A DNA stretch of 60,000 nt from Antedon mediterranea (lineage: Eukaryota; Echinodermata; Crinoidea; Comatulida; Antedonidae): positions 27,216,501-27,276,500 of the forward strand of contig NC_092672.1 of assembly GCF_964355755.1 (NCBI RefSeq). Reading direction: 5' to 3'. The position numbers and the translations under genes were made by a program. This document shows, in pieces, positions 24,317 to 37,400 of the stretch. A model generated the notes under the pieces. It saw only the letters and a program-made list of their open reading frames with translations, was not told the origin of the DNA and ran no database searches. Every line of letters begins with the position of its first letter. Within the stretch, counting starts at the first letter, position 1.

Positions 24317-26397
24317 ACAAAGTGCGAGGCAGCGAGGCACGCGAGGCATGCCAAATATTTGTGCGAGGCATCATTTTATCATTTCCAAAAGTGCGAGGCA
24401 TGCGCGGCATATAGTTTACAATTTCAAAAAGGTGCGAGGCATATCTTAACGTGCTATTATGCTATATTATAGGCCTAATAATCAATCGATTCAAGCGTAT
24501 CTAAATAGATTCGTGTATACACTCATCATGTTGTTTATTTTTATGTAACGATTGTTTTTTCATTCAAGTCATATCGTGTCAAATTTTACTTTCAAAAGTG
24601 CCCAAACTACGGTTCAAAAATCTGAACGACAGTATTCAACTTTCGATAAACAATAATTGTTATAGCGACACACTCATCAAATGACTGCAATGTTGGCATT
24701 TCGAGCGTGTTCACTCACATGTCTCTCGAACATAGCAGAGTGAAAATAATATTTTGTCACACCCCTGCGCCTAGATCCGGTAGACCCGAGAGATGGAAAA
24801 TCCCTCTGTACTATTTAGCAGGTAGCGGAATGATTCAGCCCTCAGCTCAGAGGATTGTGGTGCATTCCCCTCCTATAGCACGTGGTTTCAGCAGCAACGC
24901 ACAGACTTCTCTCTGAGCGGCGTGCCAAAGACATTTTTGACATTCCATTCTCTAGGAACAACACGTGTACCTATCTCGCAAATAAGGTGAACAGCGATTG
25001 CCAGGACAAGTTCAATAACTGGCGGTGAATAAAAGGTAACTGATATGGCGATCCAATAACATGCCGCAAAGAAAAAAATTGCGACAGAATTCTGGAGCGC
25101 GTGTGAAAAAAGACTTACGTCCGACAATTGTAATACTAGGCCTAAAATTAAACTTTAGCTAATATGCTTAGCCCTAACCTAGATAAGAGGCCTATGTAGA
25201 AAATAATTTAATCAATTTTGATATAATAATAATTGGTGTAATATTTAATAATGATACACTATTCCTGTTTTAGTAAGCTAGGTATATTACGAACGATTTT
25301 TATTTATTGTTGTCCATGTACGTACTAATAAACGTGGCGCTAGTTTCCTTCGCTTGTATTTTTACTCCAAATTTGATAACTAACTTTATCGTGTGAATAC
25401 CACACCTTAGAAGTATACCTCATGAGTACTTTAATGAAAGAATCACATAAAAAGTAACAAATAAATCCTTAAATTAATGATTTTACAGGCGTGTTTCTCG
25501 CACACTGTTCGCGAATTTCACTTATTCAATGTTCAATATTTTTGTTTCTATGGAGCGCCAAAAGAGCAACGATAATAGAGGACTAAAACTCAGTGGAATG
25601 CGTCAATTTCTCATGCATTTATTGGTGAAAAACACGTTTTATTTCAATATATTTGTTAATTTGTCAATAAAAATGCTGTAATATGTTATTGCTGATAATG
25701 TTCTGTTTTCAAAGAATAATAATCGATCCTAAATCAACATCACTACCTAGTCTAGACCTAGGACATCCTACTAAGGATATTATGATGAATTTTTCTATTT
25801 TATTCTTTAAAAGGTTACCGAAACCGTGTACATTATCAAAGAATATAAATAGGTATTTTATTATCTTTGACATTATCAACAGTAAACCGGTGAACAGTAA
25901 CATTTTTCCTTACTGACAGTGACAAAATCTATTGAAATTGTACTTGATTTTCACCAAATAATGCGTTAAATATAAATGGATTCCACAGAGTTTTTAGCCC
26001 TCTAATTAATTTTGCTCTTTTGGCGTTCCATAGAAATCAAAATATTGAACATTGAGTGTGCAAAATGCGAGAAAAACAACGTCTGTAAAATCACCAATTT
26101 AATGGATTTATTGTTACTTTTATGTGATTTTTCTTCATTAAAGTAGGCCTACTAATTCTAAGCTGTGGTATTCAGGATAAAGTTGGTTAAAATACAAGGC
26201 AGGTGCAAAAGGAAACTAGCCTAGCGGGCCTAGGCCTAGGCTACTTCAATTTCGGTGATTTCCTGCCTTGCAATTTTGAGAAATGATAAAATGATGCCTC
26301 GCATTTTTTGATGATGGTAAAACGATGCCTCGCATAAATTTCTGACTTGCCTCGCATGCCTTCCCTGCCTCGCGTGCCTCGCTGCCTCGCACTTTGT
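24317..26397. mobile_element. 2.1 kb foldback element with long nested inverted arms
   Basis: The outer arms are 24317-24440 and about 26280-26397. They begin ACAAAGTGCGAGGCAGCGAG and end in the complement, with TA on both sides. Inner arms pair 25345-25605 with 25975-26215 (for example the GCGCCAAAAGAGCAA region). About 900 bp in the left arm has no partner in the right arm, indicating a later insertion there. No transposase frame is visible. Confidence 0.65.
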
Positions 26398-26580
26398 TAC
26401 TACCCCCTACGCCCACCCTCTAACTAGGCTAGTCTAGCCTAGGCCTAGCTAGGCTCTAAAATCTTACTCTTAATTCTTATCGTAGTTTAGGCCTAAACCT
26501 AGGTCTTGTAGGTAGGGGGACTGGATCCCGCTAAAATAACAATTCTACCTAGCCTAGGCACTAATAGTATTTATGTATGT

Positions 26581-27391
26581 GTTATGCGCGATTTGCGCAA
26601 TTTGAAATTGCGCAAAAAAATCCTTGCGCAATTTGAAATTGCGCAAATAATTCTTGCGCAATTTAAAATTGCGCAAGGATTTTTTTGCGCAATTTCAAAT
26701 TGCGCAATCAACTTGCGCAATTTCAAATTGCGCAAGAAAATCTTTGCGCAATTTTAAATTGCGCTGCACAATTTGTAAATTGCGCTGCACAATTTGTAAA
26801 TTGCGCAAGATAGTTCTTGCGCAATATGACACCTTTGCGCAATTTGAAAACGAACTGTAAATTTTCCCATACATGGCTATAGGCTAGGCCTAGGCAGAGG
26901 AGTTTAAAATTTAGTATTTTATTATATAAATAAGACCATTTCAATGAAGATAATGTTTAATACTCACTTTTTAAGTTTTTAATATTAGTTTAAGCTAGGC
27001 CATGTAACCTAGTCAGTATCAGTAGTCCAGACCCTAGCTAGGCTAGAGTAGTATAGCCGGCCGCCCGCGCCGCGCCCGCCTGGTGGAACACCACCGCTTC
27101 GTTTTCCTTCGTCGGTTCTTCGACGGTATGCTAACTTATAACAATATTTGCACTACTAAAATAAGGAAATGCGATATTTATCTTTAATTTTGAATCATTC
27201 TTAGAAATTACTATAAAAATATGGGTGTACATGATTCCACAATCTGTCGAAAAACCTTGCGCAATTTGCAGATTACTTGCGCAATTTAATACGTTGCTTG
27301 CGCAATTTGAAACACATGTTTCAATTCAAATTGCGCAAGGATTTTTTTTGCGCAATTTCAAATTGCGCAAATCGTTCAAATCGCGCATAAC
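26581..27391. mobile_element. TIR element packed with TTGCGCAA palindromes
   Basis: The ends GTTATGCGCGATTT (26581) and AAATCGCGCATAAC (27378-27391) are inverted copies. TTGCGCAA occurs 14 times in 26590-26850 and 6 times in 27256-27372, mostly as paired palindromes around an AATTTGAAATT-type spacer. A short GC-rich, CpG-rich patch sits at 27056-27095. The element ends about 525 bp before the gene B start codon. Confidence 0.7.
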
Positions 27392-27917
27392 ATATGCAAC
27401 TATTCATTCCGACCTTTTGCATTGCATAGAAATGGACAGTCATAATGAATGGTTCGGTCATATTCATGCAAATGTAAATCCAAAGATCTTAAAACCGGCT
27501 TAATATCACCTTTCTGGGTAAATAACAACATTATAATAATGGTGTGCCAATTTCGCGTAATGGTATTAAAATCATTTTTTTCAATTTTGTAATCTGTAAA
27601 AGTGACACACCTTACTACTGTAGCATTTTATTTATAGTCAATAACACATTTTGAGTAGTACTGTACAACATACTACTGTAATATACTGTATTCTTTCACA
27701 AAATAATAAAAGTTCATGGTATTGTCCTCAACAAATGATCAATTCGATGTATTGCCTTTAAAAAATAATAAATTTAATGTAATTGTAATTTGTATGTTCA
27801 TTGTTTTTGCAGTGACTACCACCATACCAGATTACAAGAAAATCATTTGCTGAATGTAATCTTGTATGACTTGCAGTTATCAATACAATAAAATGAACTC
27901 AAGGTCAGCATGCTGCA
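27392..27917. promoter_or_regulatory. Putative upstream/5'UTR region of gene B
   Basis: This 525-base stretch separates the TIR element from the proposed start codon. A possible acceptor (CATTGTTTTTGCAG, ending 27812) could join a 5'UTR exon, since an in-frame TGA at 27894 bars coding upstream. No TATA box is convincing. Confidence 0.35.
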
Positions 27918-28425
27918 ATGAACCCAAATACAACTCAAGCTCAGCAAGCTGTAAAAGGCAAAAATAAAACTCAAGCTCATCAAGCTGCAATAGGCAAAAA
28001 TAAAACTCAAGCTCAGCAAGCTGTAATAGGCAAAAATGAAACTCAAGCTCATCAAGCTGCGATAGGCACAAATGCAACTCAAGCTCAGCAAGCTGTAAAA
28101 GGCAAAAATAAAACTCAAGCTCATCAAGCTGCAATAGGCAAAAATGAAACTCAAGCTCAGCAACCTGTAATAGGCAAAAATGAAACTCAAGCTCATCAAG
28201 CTTCAATAGGCACAAATGCAACTCAAGCTCAGCAAGCTGCAATAGGCAAAAATGAATCTCAAGCTCATCAGCACCATCTAGTGCTCCTTCTACAGGCACA
28301 CAATTGTCAGAGGAGAGAAAACCAGGCTAATGGTGAACTAAAACAATGCTCACTTCCACACTGTCGGACCATGAAAAATGTACTCAATCACAAGACACAC
28401 TGTCAAGCTGGCAGGAACTGTACAG
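27918..28425 (+). CDS. Gene B exon 1: Gln-rich repeats and first half of TAZ1
   Basis: This exon encodes a start Met, nine to ten 12-residue repeats, then [14 protein letters not shown] and [17 protein letters not shown]. The latter are near-identical to the CBP/p300 TAZ1 core. The donor is CAG|GTATTA at 28426, leaving one base (phase 1). The second zinc site (His158, Cys162, Cys168) begins here and is completed by exon 2. At the first site the His expected four residues before Cys130 is Gln126. Confidence 0.85.
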
Positions 28426-31400
28426 GTATTATATGCCAAATGTCATCCTTTATAAACCTAGTTCTTATTTTAACCAATAGTTAGTTTTCGCATCACATTG
28501 GATGGACTCGTAATTGATCTGTGCATATCCCATTAATTTATCGTTCTAGTCTAGTGGCACTACAGAGACGTATTTAATGTTAATAACTGCTGTAATAAAG
28601 CATATGATATATTTCTTAGTAATTTTTCCAATGCTTATGAATATCTCATTAAAATAACTAAAAAGAAAATAGAGGAAAGAAAACCATGGATCACTTTGGC
28701 CATAATAAAATCAATAAACACTGGGACAGATTCTACAAACAATTCGTAAAAACTAATATTAATGATAATACATCGGCTAAAAATAAATATAAAACATATT
28801 GTAACAAATTGACACATTTGATTCATATATCATGCCAGAAATATGCTAATAAATTTAATTTATATAAAAATAGTATTAAGCAAACATGGAAAAATATAAA
28901 TGAAATATTGGGTTAAAATATAAACTAGAAAGCCACTCCGAGAGTGCATACCTCCGCCTACTGTAAACTTCTCCTACGTAAGATTTCTCTGGGAAAATAT
29001 AAATATATAAATTTGTGTGTGTCTTAATGCTGTTTGTGATTTAGGCTAATTTCACTACAAGCATGTGTGCGAGTTTGGTGTAATGGTTATGTATAACAAG
29101 CCTTTCAATTAACAATAGCTTCAGTTGACTAACAATAGAACAGCAACGCAAAAATCAAACTAGTGAATATGAAAAAAAATAGGTTTTTTAAACTACTCGC
29201 ATCAAAAAAGGTGCACGTTAAATCAAATTATGTTTTAAAATTACAAATCACAAATTATAACTCTTGCCTCTTGTACAAAAAAGAAGTAGTTCTCGAGAAA
29301 ATGCAATTTCAGTTTACTTGTTATTTTAAGACTGCTCGCCGGATTTTGAAAAATTCTGTCCTATCTTTTAACACTAGCAGGTCTGAAAAGTATACTAAAA
29401 AGTGGTCCAGAATTGGGACCATGCTCCCAAAATTTAATGGAATGGTCCTTGAGCACCTATCTATTGTATATTCATTTTGGTAAAGATCTTGTAATTACTT
29501 TTTGAGTAATCCTGCTAACAAACAAACAGACAAACAAACTAGCCTTCGCGCATAGCGTGATACTTGGGCAAATCAAAATTGGCCTGTTGACCTTGACCCG
29601 ATTTTTACCAAAATTGTGTGTCTTAATGCTGCGTGATTTAGGCTAATTTCACTACAATCATGTGTATGCGAATTTGGTGTAAAGGTTATGTAACCAGCCT
29701 TTCAACTAACAATAGCTTCAGTCGACTAATAATAGAACAGCAACGCGAAAAACACACGGGTGAATTTGAAAATAAATAGGTTTTTTAAACTACTCGCATC
29801 AAAAAACCTGTATATTAAATCTAATTATGTTTTAAAATTTACAAATCAAAAATAATAACTCTTCCCTCTTTTACAAAAATGAAGTTTTTTGGACAAGTAG
29901 TTCTCGAGAAAATGCAATTTTAGTTTACTTGTTACTTTAAGACTGCTTACCGGCATGTGAAAATTCTGTCTTATCTCTTAACACTAGCAGGTCTGAAAAA
30001 ATGTCTAAAAAGTGGTCTAGAATTAGGACTGTGGTCCGGATTTTCACCAAAATTGGGCAGTGTCGTCCTTGCACCAGCCGACATGTATGACAGTAATTTG
30101 TAGTTATTCGAATCAAAATTGTGAGCGCTAGAGTGATGACAAACAAACACACACACACCCCTACACAAACCGCACCGATCAACATACTTGGCCAATTTTC
30201 AATTTGGCCAAGTAACAATCACGCGCAATCGATTACAATACTTCCTTGGCAGAGGTAAATAAAGCAAAATCTGGTAAAAAAGCACCGAATATGATGACAA
30301 TAGATTAAACAAATAGCACTATTTATAGTTCGACCACTTTTCATATTTTTAACTTATCTATTCTTACTGGGATTTTTCCCACAGCACCTAAAATAGCTAA
30401 AATTATCCCTATCATAAAAAAGATGACCGTCACATTATATCTAATTATTGTCCGATATCGCTTCTTTCATGCTTTTCGAAAGTGTTTGAAAAGTTAATCT
30501 AGACTCATTGATTTTTTAAACACTATTGATATTCTTCACCCTAATCAGTGTGTTTTTCGTAAAGAACACTCAACTGACCTAGCATTACTAGATATCTGTA
30601 ACAAAATCGCCTCTGCTAAAATAAACATACCGTTGGTGTCTTTATGGATTTATCGAAATCCTTCGACTATTAATGATACCATTTTAAAACATAAACTTGA
30701 ACATTATGGCATCAGAGGACTCTCTCTTCTATTATTGAATTATCTTTACGACAGAAAACATATTTTTATTCACATACTTATAATTTACTGCCTGTAAACT
30801 GCGGGGTACCACAAGGATCTACTTTAGGTCCTTTACTTATTCCTTATAATATGTACATGATATCCCAACCTCCTCTGAGTTATTAAATTGTATATTATTT
30901 TCTGATGAAAACATAAAAATTTATCACATAAAAATATTGATAAACTTTTTTTCACTCCAATAGGGAATTACTGTATGTCTCAGATTGGTTCAAAGTTAAA
31001 TATTGATAAAACTAATTTGTTATAATTATATATCGCAAGTAAATATAAAGTGACAGAAGACACGTCCGAGGGAATAATAATCATTTAAAAATCAAAATTG
31101 ATTTTATTTTATTTTATTTTATTTTATTTTATTCAATCAAAACCAACAGCGATAAATACCGCCACTAACAGGTTTGAAACATAAAACAATACAACATCAA
31201 AAATGGTTAACAATAAAATACAGATAAAATATATATATATATATATAAAACATAGATTGGCATGCCATAAACAATTTCAATTAAACAGGTTATGCAGGCT
31301 GTTCAAGAAGTGAACACATCATCGTCCTCTTAAAATAACCAAGTCTATCATTAAAAATATCGATATGATTGCTATTTAGATTATTAAATGTATAAGGTAG

Positions 31401-34400
31401 TCTATGAAAAAGTCCCCTCTTAGTACAGTCGACACGGTTAAAAGGAATATGCAATAAATGTCTATTTCGTGTACGACCAGGAACATTTAAACTAAATAGT
31501 GAAATTAATGAACAGTCATATTTATGATGATATTTTAATTAAAGAAAAACAATTTAAGTAGTGTGTAGTGTTAACTACACACTACAAGCAACAATGATAT
31601 AACATGGCCTTGACCTTGAAGTACCGTGTATGCGCAAATAACAAATATCGTTTTGAACTATACGTACATTAAACCAACGAGTTAACATGCAAATATCGCA
31701 CGCACATTAAGCAGCAAATGGTAATAATCCAACGCGTAACGACGACTCTAACAGGCGTATCATGAACACACAATTATTAAACAACTCAATGCAATACATT
31801 AACATTAAGTCGATCAAAATTGTTTGTAGCACTAAATTTGATTTAGATTTTGTTTACATTTGTGGGCAAAAAGATTTTTTTTTTTTACATTTGTGGGCGC
31901 TGTTTTCACATTTGTGAGTGATGCGTTTTTACATTTTTGGTTGTTTTCACATCTGTGGGCGTTTTCACATTTGGGGGTTTAACAACTCTCCCCCCACATG
32001 ATTACTTCATTTTGTATTTATTATCCTGTATGTTATTATATTGTGGAAATAAATTAAATTGAAATTGAAACTAAAGTAAAAATACAAAATGTTGTTTGTG
32101 TTGGTGATGTGGGAGTGGGGGTGTGGAGAGTGGAGAGGGGGTATGCGATAACCGATTTATGCGACTGGACTAACTTGACAGCATCTTTAATAATTATTGG
32201 CCTAAAAATAGTTCCTAATTTGATTGATAACGTTTCTATTAATAATCTGGTGTTACTTTCTTGTAGTGCCTCACTGCGCATCATCTCGTGAATTAATCTC
32301 ACATTGGAAGAATTGTACTCGTAGTGACTGTCCTGTGTGTGTTCCTCTCAAAAATGCTTCAAGGACTCGAGGTAAGTAAGGGCCTGTTCACACTTTACAA
32401 TTTACATATATCATGGTTGCATGTGTGTATAAAACTTGAGATAAAACAGCTGTTTATAAAATCTATCTAGATTTTTTAACTACACCATAAATAACTTCAA
32501 AAAAAGCTGAAAAACTTGACAATTTGATGCCCCTTGTTTCTTTCTACATTTTCATATTTACTGTAGACTAACTTACTTAATAAAGAAATACTAAATATTA
32601 CAAAAAAACAGTCATATAATATGAGGCATGCAAACATTTAGTTTTAGGAACTTACTTTTATCTCCATATTGAAGATGAAAAATAATTGCTCAATATTTGA
32701 ATTGTTTATGTCTAACATTTCGTATCATTTTATGGTGTATAGCCACCACCGTCGACTTTAAACCAAACTACTGCATTATTGTATCGACTAGGGTTGTGAA
32801 CAATAGGTAAAGTTGATTAATAAAATGATATTTTAGTAGTTTGTTCAAGAGTTACCACTAAAATATTTAATGATTTTACTGACAGGTACACATGAGAATC
32901 CATGTTTATGTCATGCTCAGTATAGATTTAGATTCTGTAGGAAAAGCTACACGGTTTTTCTCTTACTGTTACTGCTCTAAATTAGCACATTAAATGCAGT
33001 TCGCACAAAATGCAAAGACAAAAGCTTTCGGGTAATTTGACCAATCAGGACGTGATGGGTCATTCAAACTGTTGATTTTAGTTCTGATGATGAGAATAGT
33101 ATTCTCGAAACCTGATTATTTAACTCTACGCTAGTCTAATATAATATAAAGCCTGTTTACCTAAATATACTTTAGAAATACTGTAATATATATTCAATTC
33201 AATTTTATTTTCATGTAATAACATGGGAGTTTTTCTTTTTTTAAGTAAAATGCACTTATGCTGGAGAACCTTAAATAAGCCCATAGGGCTTTACGGTTAG
33301 TTCCACCAGAAAAAAATAATTCAAAAAGTATATAAAAGTATATATAATAACTGTTTCAAAAGTAGTCAATAAATAAATAAACAAATAAAAAATAAAATAT
33401 GAGTAAATAAATGAATAAATAACGAAAATAAAGAAAAAGAATTAAGGTAATACAAAAGCACAAGAAAACACAGGACCAAAACACGTGACAAAACACGTGA
33501 CAAAACGAGGACAGAAGGAACAAAGACACAGGACAAAAACACGTGACAAAACGAGGACAGAAGTAACAAAGACACAGGACAAAAACACGTGACAAAACGA
33601 GGACAGAAGGAACAAAGACACAGGACAAAAACACGTGACAAAACGAGGACAGAAGGAACAAAGACACAGGACAAAAACATGTGACAAAACGAGGACAGAA
33701 GGAACAAAGACATGGGACAAAACACGTGACAAAACGAGGACAGAAGGAACAAAGACACAGGACAAAAACACGTGACAAAACGAGGACAGAAGGAACAAAG
33801 ACACAGGACAAAAACATGTGACAAAACGAGGATAGAAGGAACAAAGACACGGGACAAAACACGTGACAAAACGAGGACAGAAGGAACAAAGACACAGGAC
33901 AAAAACACGTGACAAAACGAGGACAGAAGGAACAAAGACACGGGACAAAACACGTGACAAAATGAGGACAGAAGGAACAAAGACACAGGACAAAAACACG
34001 TGACAAAACGAGGACAGAAGGAACAAAGACACAGGACAAAACACGTGACAAAACGAGGACAGAAGGAACAAAAAACACAGGACAAAAACACGTGACAAAA
34101 CAAGGACAGAAGGAACAAAGAAACAGGACAAAACACGTGACAAAACGAGGACAGAAGGAACAAAGACACAGGACAAAAACACGTGACAAAACGAGGACAG
34201 AAGGAACAAAGACGCAGAACAAAAGTTTAAAAAACTGGGTTAGAGGGGAGGGACTGAATTCTTAGGGGAAATCGATTGAATACTTTGATACCAATGATGA
34301 TTTGTAGCTAAACTTGAAGTGAGTTCCATAAAATGGGGCCAGTGGATTTATTTGTGTTTCTTGCTGTGAAATGGTTATTGATAGGGATATATTTGTTAGA

Positions 34401-37400
34401 GTGGCGGGTGTTGTGAACTTCATTGTTTTTTGTAAAGAATCCATTAAATGTGATAGGAAGTTTCCGATTATTAAATTTGTGCATGAACAAAGCAGTCTGT
34501 ATTTATGTCGAAGATGTTAAGATTTTTTACTTTTTTACTACTATTAATATGTTTAGAATACTGTATATATATATCTCTAAACAATCTTTTAGTGGGTTCA
34601 GTGCATCTTGCAGCAATTGGAAGCAAGTCGCAGCCATGGCACAGTCAGTCCACGCAGGATCAACGTAATCATATGGTTCTTAGATTGTAAGTTTTTCATA
34701 CTAATTAAAAGACTTTATTATTAACTTTAAAAAATGTAATAAAATAACCAGTTTCGATATTTCTGAATTTTTTTGACAAACAAATGATTTAAAAATTAAA
34801 AAAATATGAAACATGAATTGGTGGCAGGAAATAATGAATCTCAAAGACTGAACAATATCTTGAGATAATAAACTATATCAGTAAGAAGGTCTGATAATGA
34901 TATCTTGAGCTTCTACCAATTTTCAGTGTTCTGAGCAATTGCTAATGTTGTACTGTATAATGTTGTTTAAAAATGTTCATCTGTTTTTTTTATACAATAA
35001 ATTGACAATTCTTTTTTCAAAATCAACAATTAGCAAAACTGTCCGATCAGGACAGCGAATCTTTCAAGGTTAGTTTATCACTAAATTTTGGTTTTTAATA
35101 AAGAATTGTCAATACAATATAATTTTTTTTAACAGGGTTCAAGCAATCTTCCCAAGTCGTGATCCAGCTGCTGTTAAAGATAGGCGAATGGCAAAATTAG
35201 TAGACTATGCTTGCAAGGTGGAGAACACTATGTATCAGGCGGCTAGTAGTAGGGTAAGATTCTCTGAGTCCAGGATGTTAAAATTAGGGCCTAAATATAT
35301 TACAATTAGTTTTAAACCTAAACCTAATGGTCTATCTTTTGTATTGTAATTGTCAAGGTTTAGGCAGTGCATCATCCAGCTGGATCCATTTCGCTTGTGA
35401 AATAGTAGTAATAGTAGTAATGATTAAATTGAACTGATAAATTGTGATAAACATTACTTTACTACATTATTTAAACATTTTTGAATGGAACTGTAATATT
35501 AGACATCACATTATTTATTGCTGAATTTCAATCACTTTATTTATTGCTTAAGATGTTTTATTTTTTACAGGAAGAGTATTATCATCTTATCGCTGAGAAA
35601 GTCTTACAAATACAAAAGGAATTAGATAGATTACGACTGGAACGGATACAGAGACAGAGTGCGACCGAGTCATCTCAACCTACACCATCCCAGGTGCCTT
35701 CCATGCAAGCTACAATGCTGTCTTTCTCAAGCACGGTTCCAAACAGTGAGTGTCTAGAAAATCATTTTGCATCTGAGAGAATAACACCTATAATAGATAT
35801 TGTTTCTTTCAGTATTCAATAAAACATGAATACAATATTTTCTATCACATTAAAATCGGTTCTGGTTCATTAAATTGAACAGTCAACTTGTAAAATAGCC
35901 AAAACATATTTACTATTTATTTATCTTTGATTTACGGGGCTATCTGCTCTAACAGCTTTTCTACAGCATTACAGCTGATTTCATTAAAACATCAAATTAC
36001 ATTCAAATTCATACAATTTTAAATTCTTTGACGTCATATAAAAGTAGCCTACCTTAGTTTTGTAACCCTTAGAGTACCCCATTTATAATTGGTTAGCCTG
36101 TTACTGTGTCCTGTTCTTAACATTCAATTATTAAACATCAGTTTTATATACTAATTATTGTTTTCTAGACTTAACTCCAGCAGAAATACTGGCTCGAGGA
36201 CCTGAAGCAGTTAAAGCATTCAATGAAGCTCTGAAAAATGGGAAAACTGAAGTTAAACAGGGGAGAACTATTTTTGTAGGTCTTGAGAGAGTTGGAAAAA
36301 CCTCTACGATCAATTCCTTATTAGGGAAAGGGTAAGCAAACCTATTAATAGTGAAAACACAGACAATACAAAAGTCATTTTTTCTTCATTCTGTCACCAC
36401 TCTCGTAGCATTAATATTATTGGTTATCCGCACTTGGCGTGTTATTGTCAGGATCCCAAAACTCTTCAAATTTGTATTAATGTAATTATTTAGATAATTT
36501 TCTTCTAAAATTGTTATTTTTACATGTCGCTTTGATGATGTCATCGTGTTAGAAAATTGAATTAAATGACGGGTCTCGTAATTTCGTCTATGCTACACTG
36601 TATATAACATATACAGTGTATTCCGTAAATACTGTAATATGCTGTATGATACAAAATAGGTACAATTCAGCACTGTAAACATATTTAATTCATGTCATAG
36701 GATGCCATAATAATTGTCGATGTTCATATAGTTTAACGTATGTGCATGTTGCATTTCCGTGGATAACTCGTCAAAGTGACGAGTTCAAATCTAGTTATTG
36801 TTGTTGTTGTTATCATCGCCAACTAAATTTATTTATTATGAAAAATGTTTTTTGGTTCGTTTGTATAAAAAAAAACCACAAAAAGCCTTCAGTGAAGTAT
36901 AAATAAGTATGAATTATACAATTTCATTAGATTTTAATTGTGAAATTCTGATTATGCATTGTAAAATTACCTATAGTTTAATTTGAAATATATTTTCAAT
37001 AGTTTTTGTTCAAAGCAAGACATAACAGATGCTATATCAACAACAAGGGTTTGCAGCACTCAAGAAGATGCTGATGAAACAAAATGGAAAGAACAATCAC
37101 TAGAGACGTGTAAGTATCAACGGCGCAGATCCGTTTTTTAATTGAAATACTTGGGGCCAGGGGGCTCTTTTTAATTCATAGGCCGTTTCAATCAATTTCT
37201 GAGCAAATTTACCCCCCGGAAGAATACAATTATTTTGGGTTACTCACTTTTTAGACTCTGGTCCTGAGGCGCCACTGGTGGTAAGTATACAAAACAGACA
37301 AAAGCCAAATTCTGCTCACAAGTTTTCAGCTTATACTGGATCATGATGATTTGAATTACTTTTTTCAGAGTTTGTCATAGTCAAACATATTGGCTAACTG

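Noticed and set aside
27843-28299. Minus-strand ORFs of 118 and 139 codons
   Set aside because: They are antisense to the coding 36-bp repeat and the TAZ1 exon, whose sense strand has clear homology.
28686-28916. 76-codon plus-strand ORF as a host gene
   Set aside because: It matches the endonuclease-RT linker of jockey-like LINEs and is followed 1.3 kb later by the matching RT remnant.
33356-34222. Three long overlapping minus-strand ORFs rich in Cys, Phe and Leu
   Set aside because: They translate the 45-bp minisatellite in all three frames; open frames are a consequence of the repeat lacking stops.
27918-36168. An ordinary CBP/p300 gene
   Set aside because: TAZ1 and KIX are only about 15 residues apart and the next in-frame exon is a Roc P-loop; bromodomain, PHD, HAT and TAZ2 are absent across the window.
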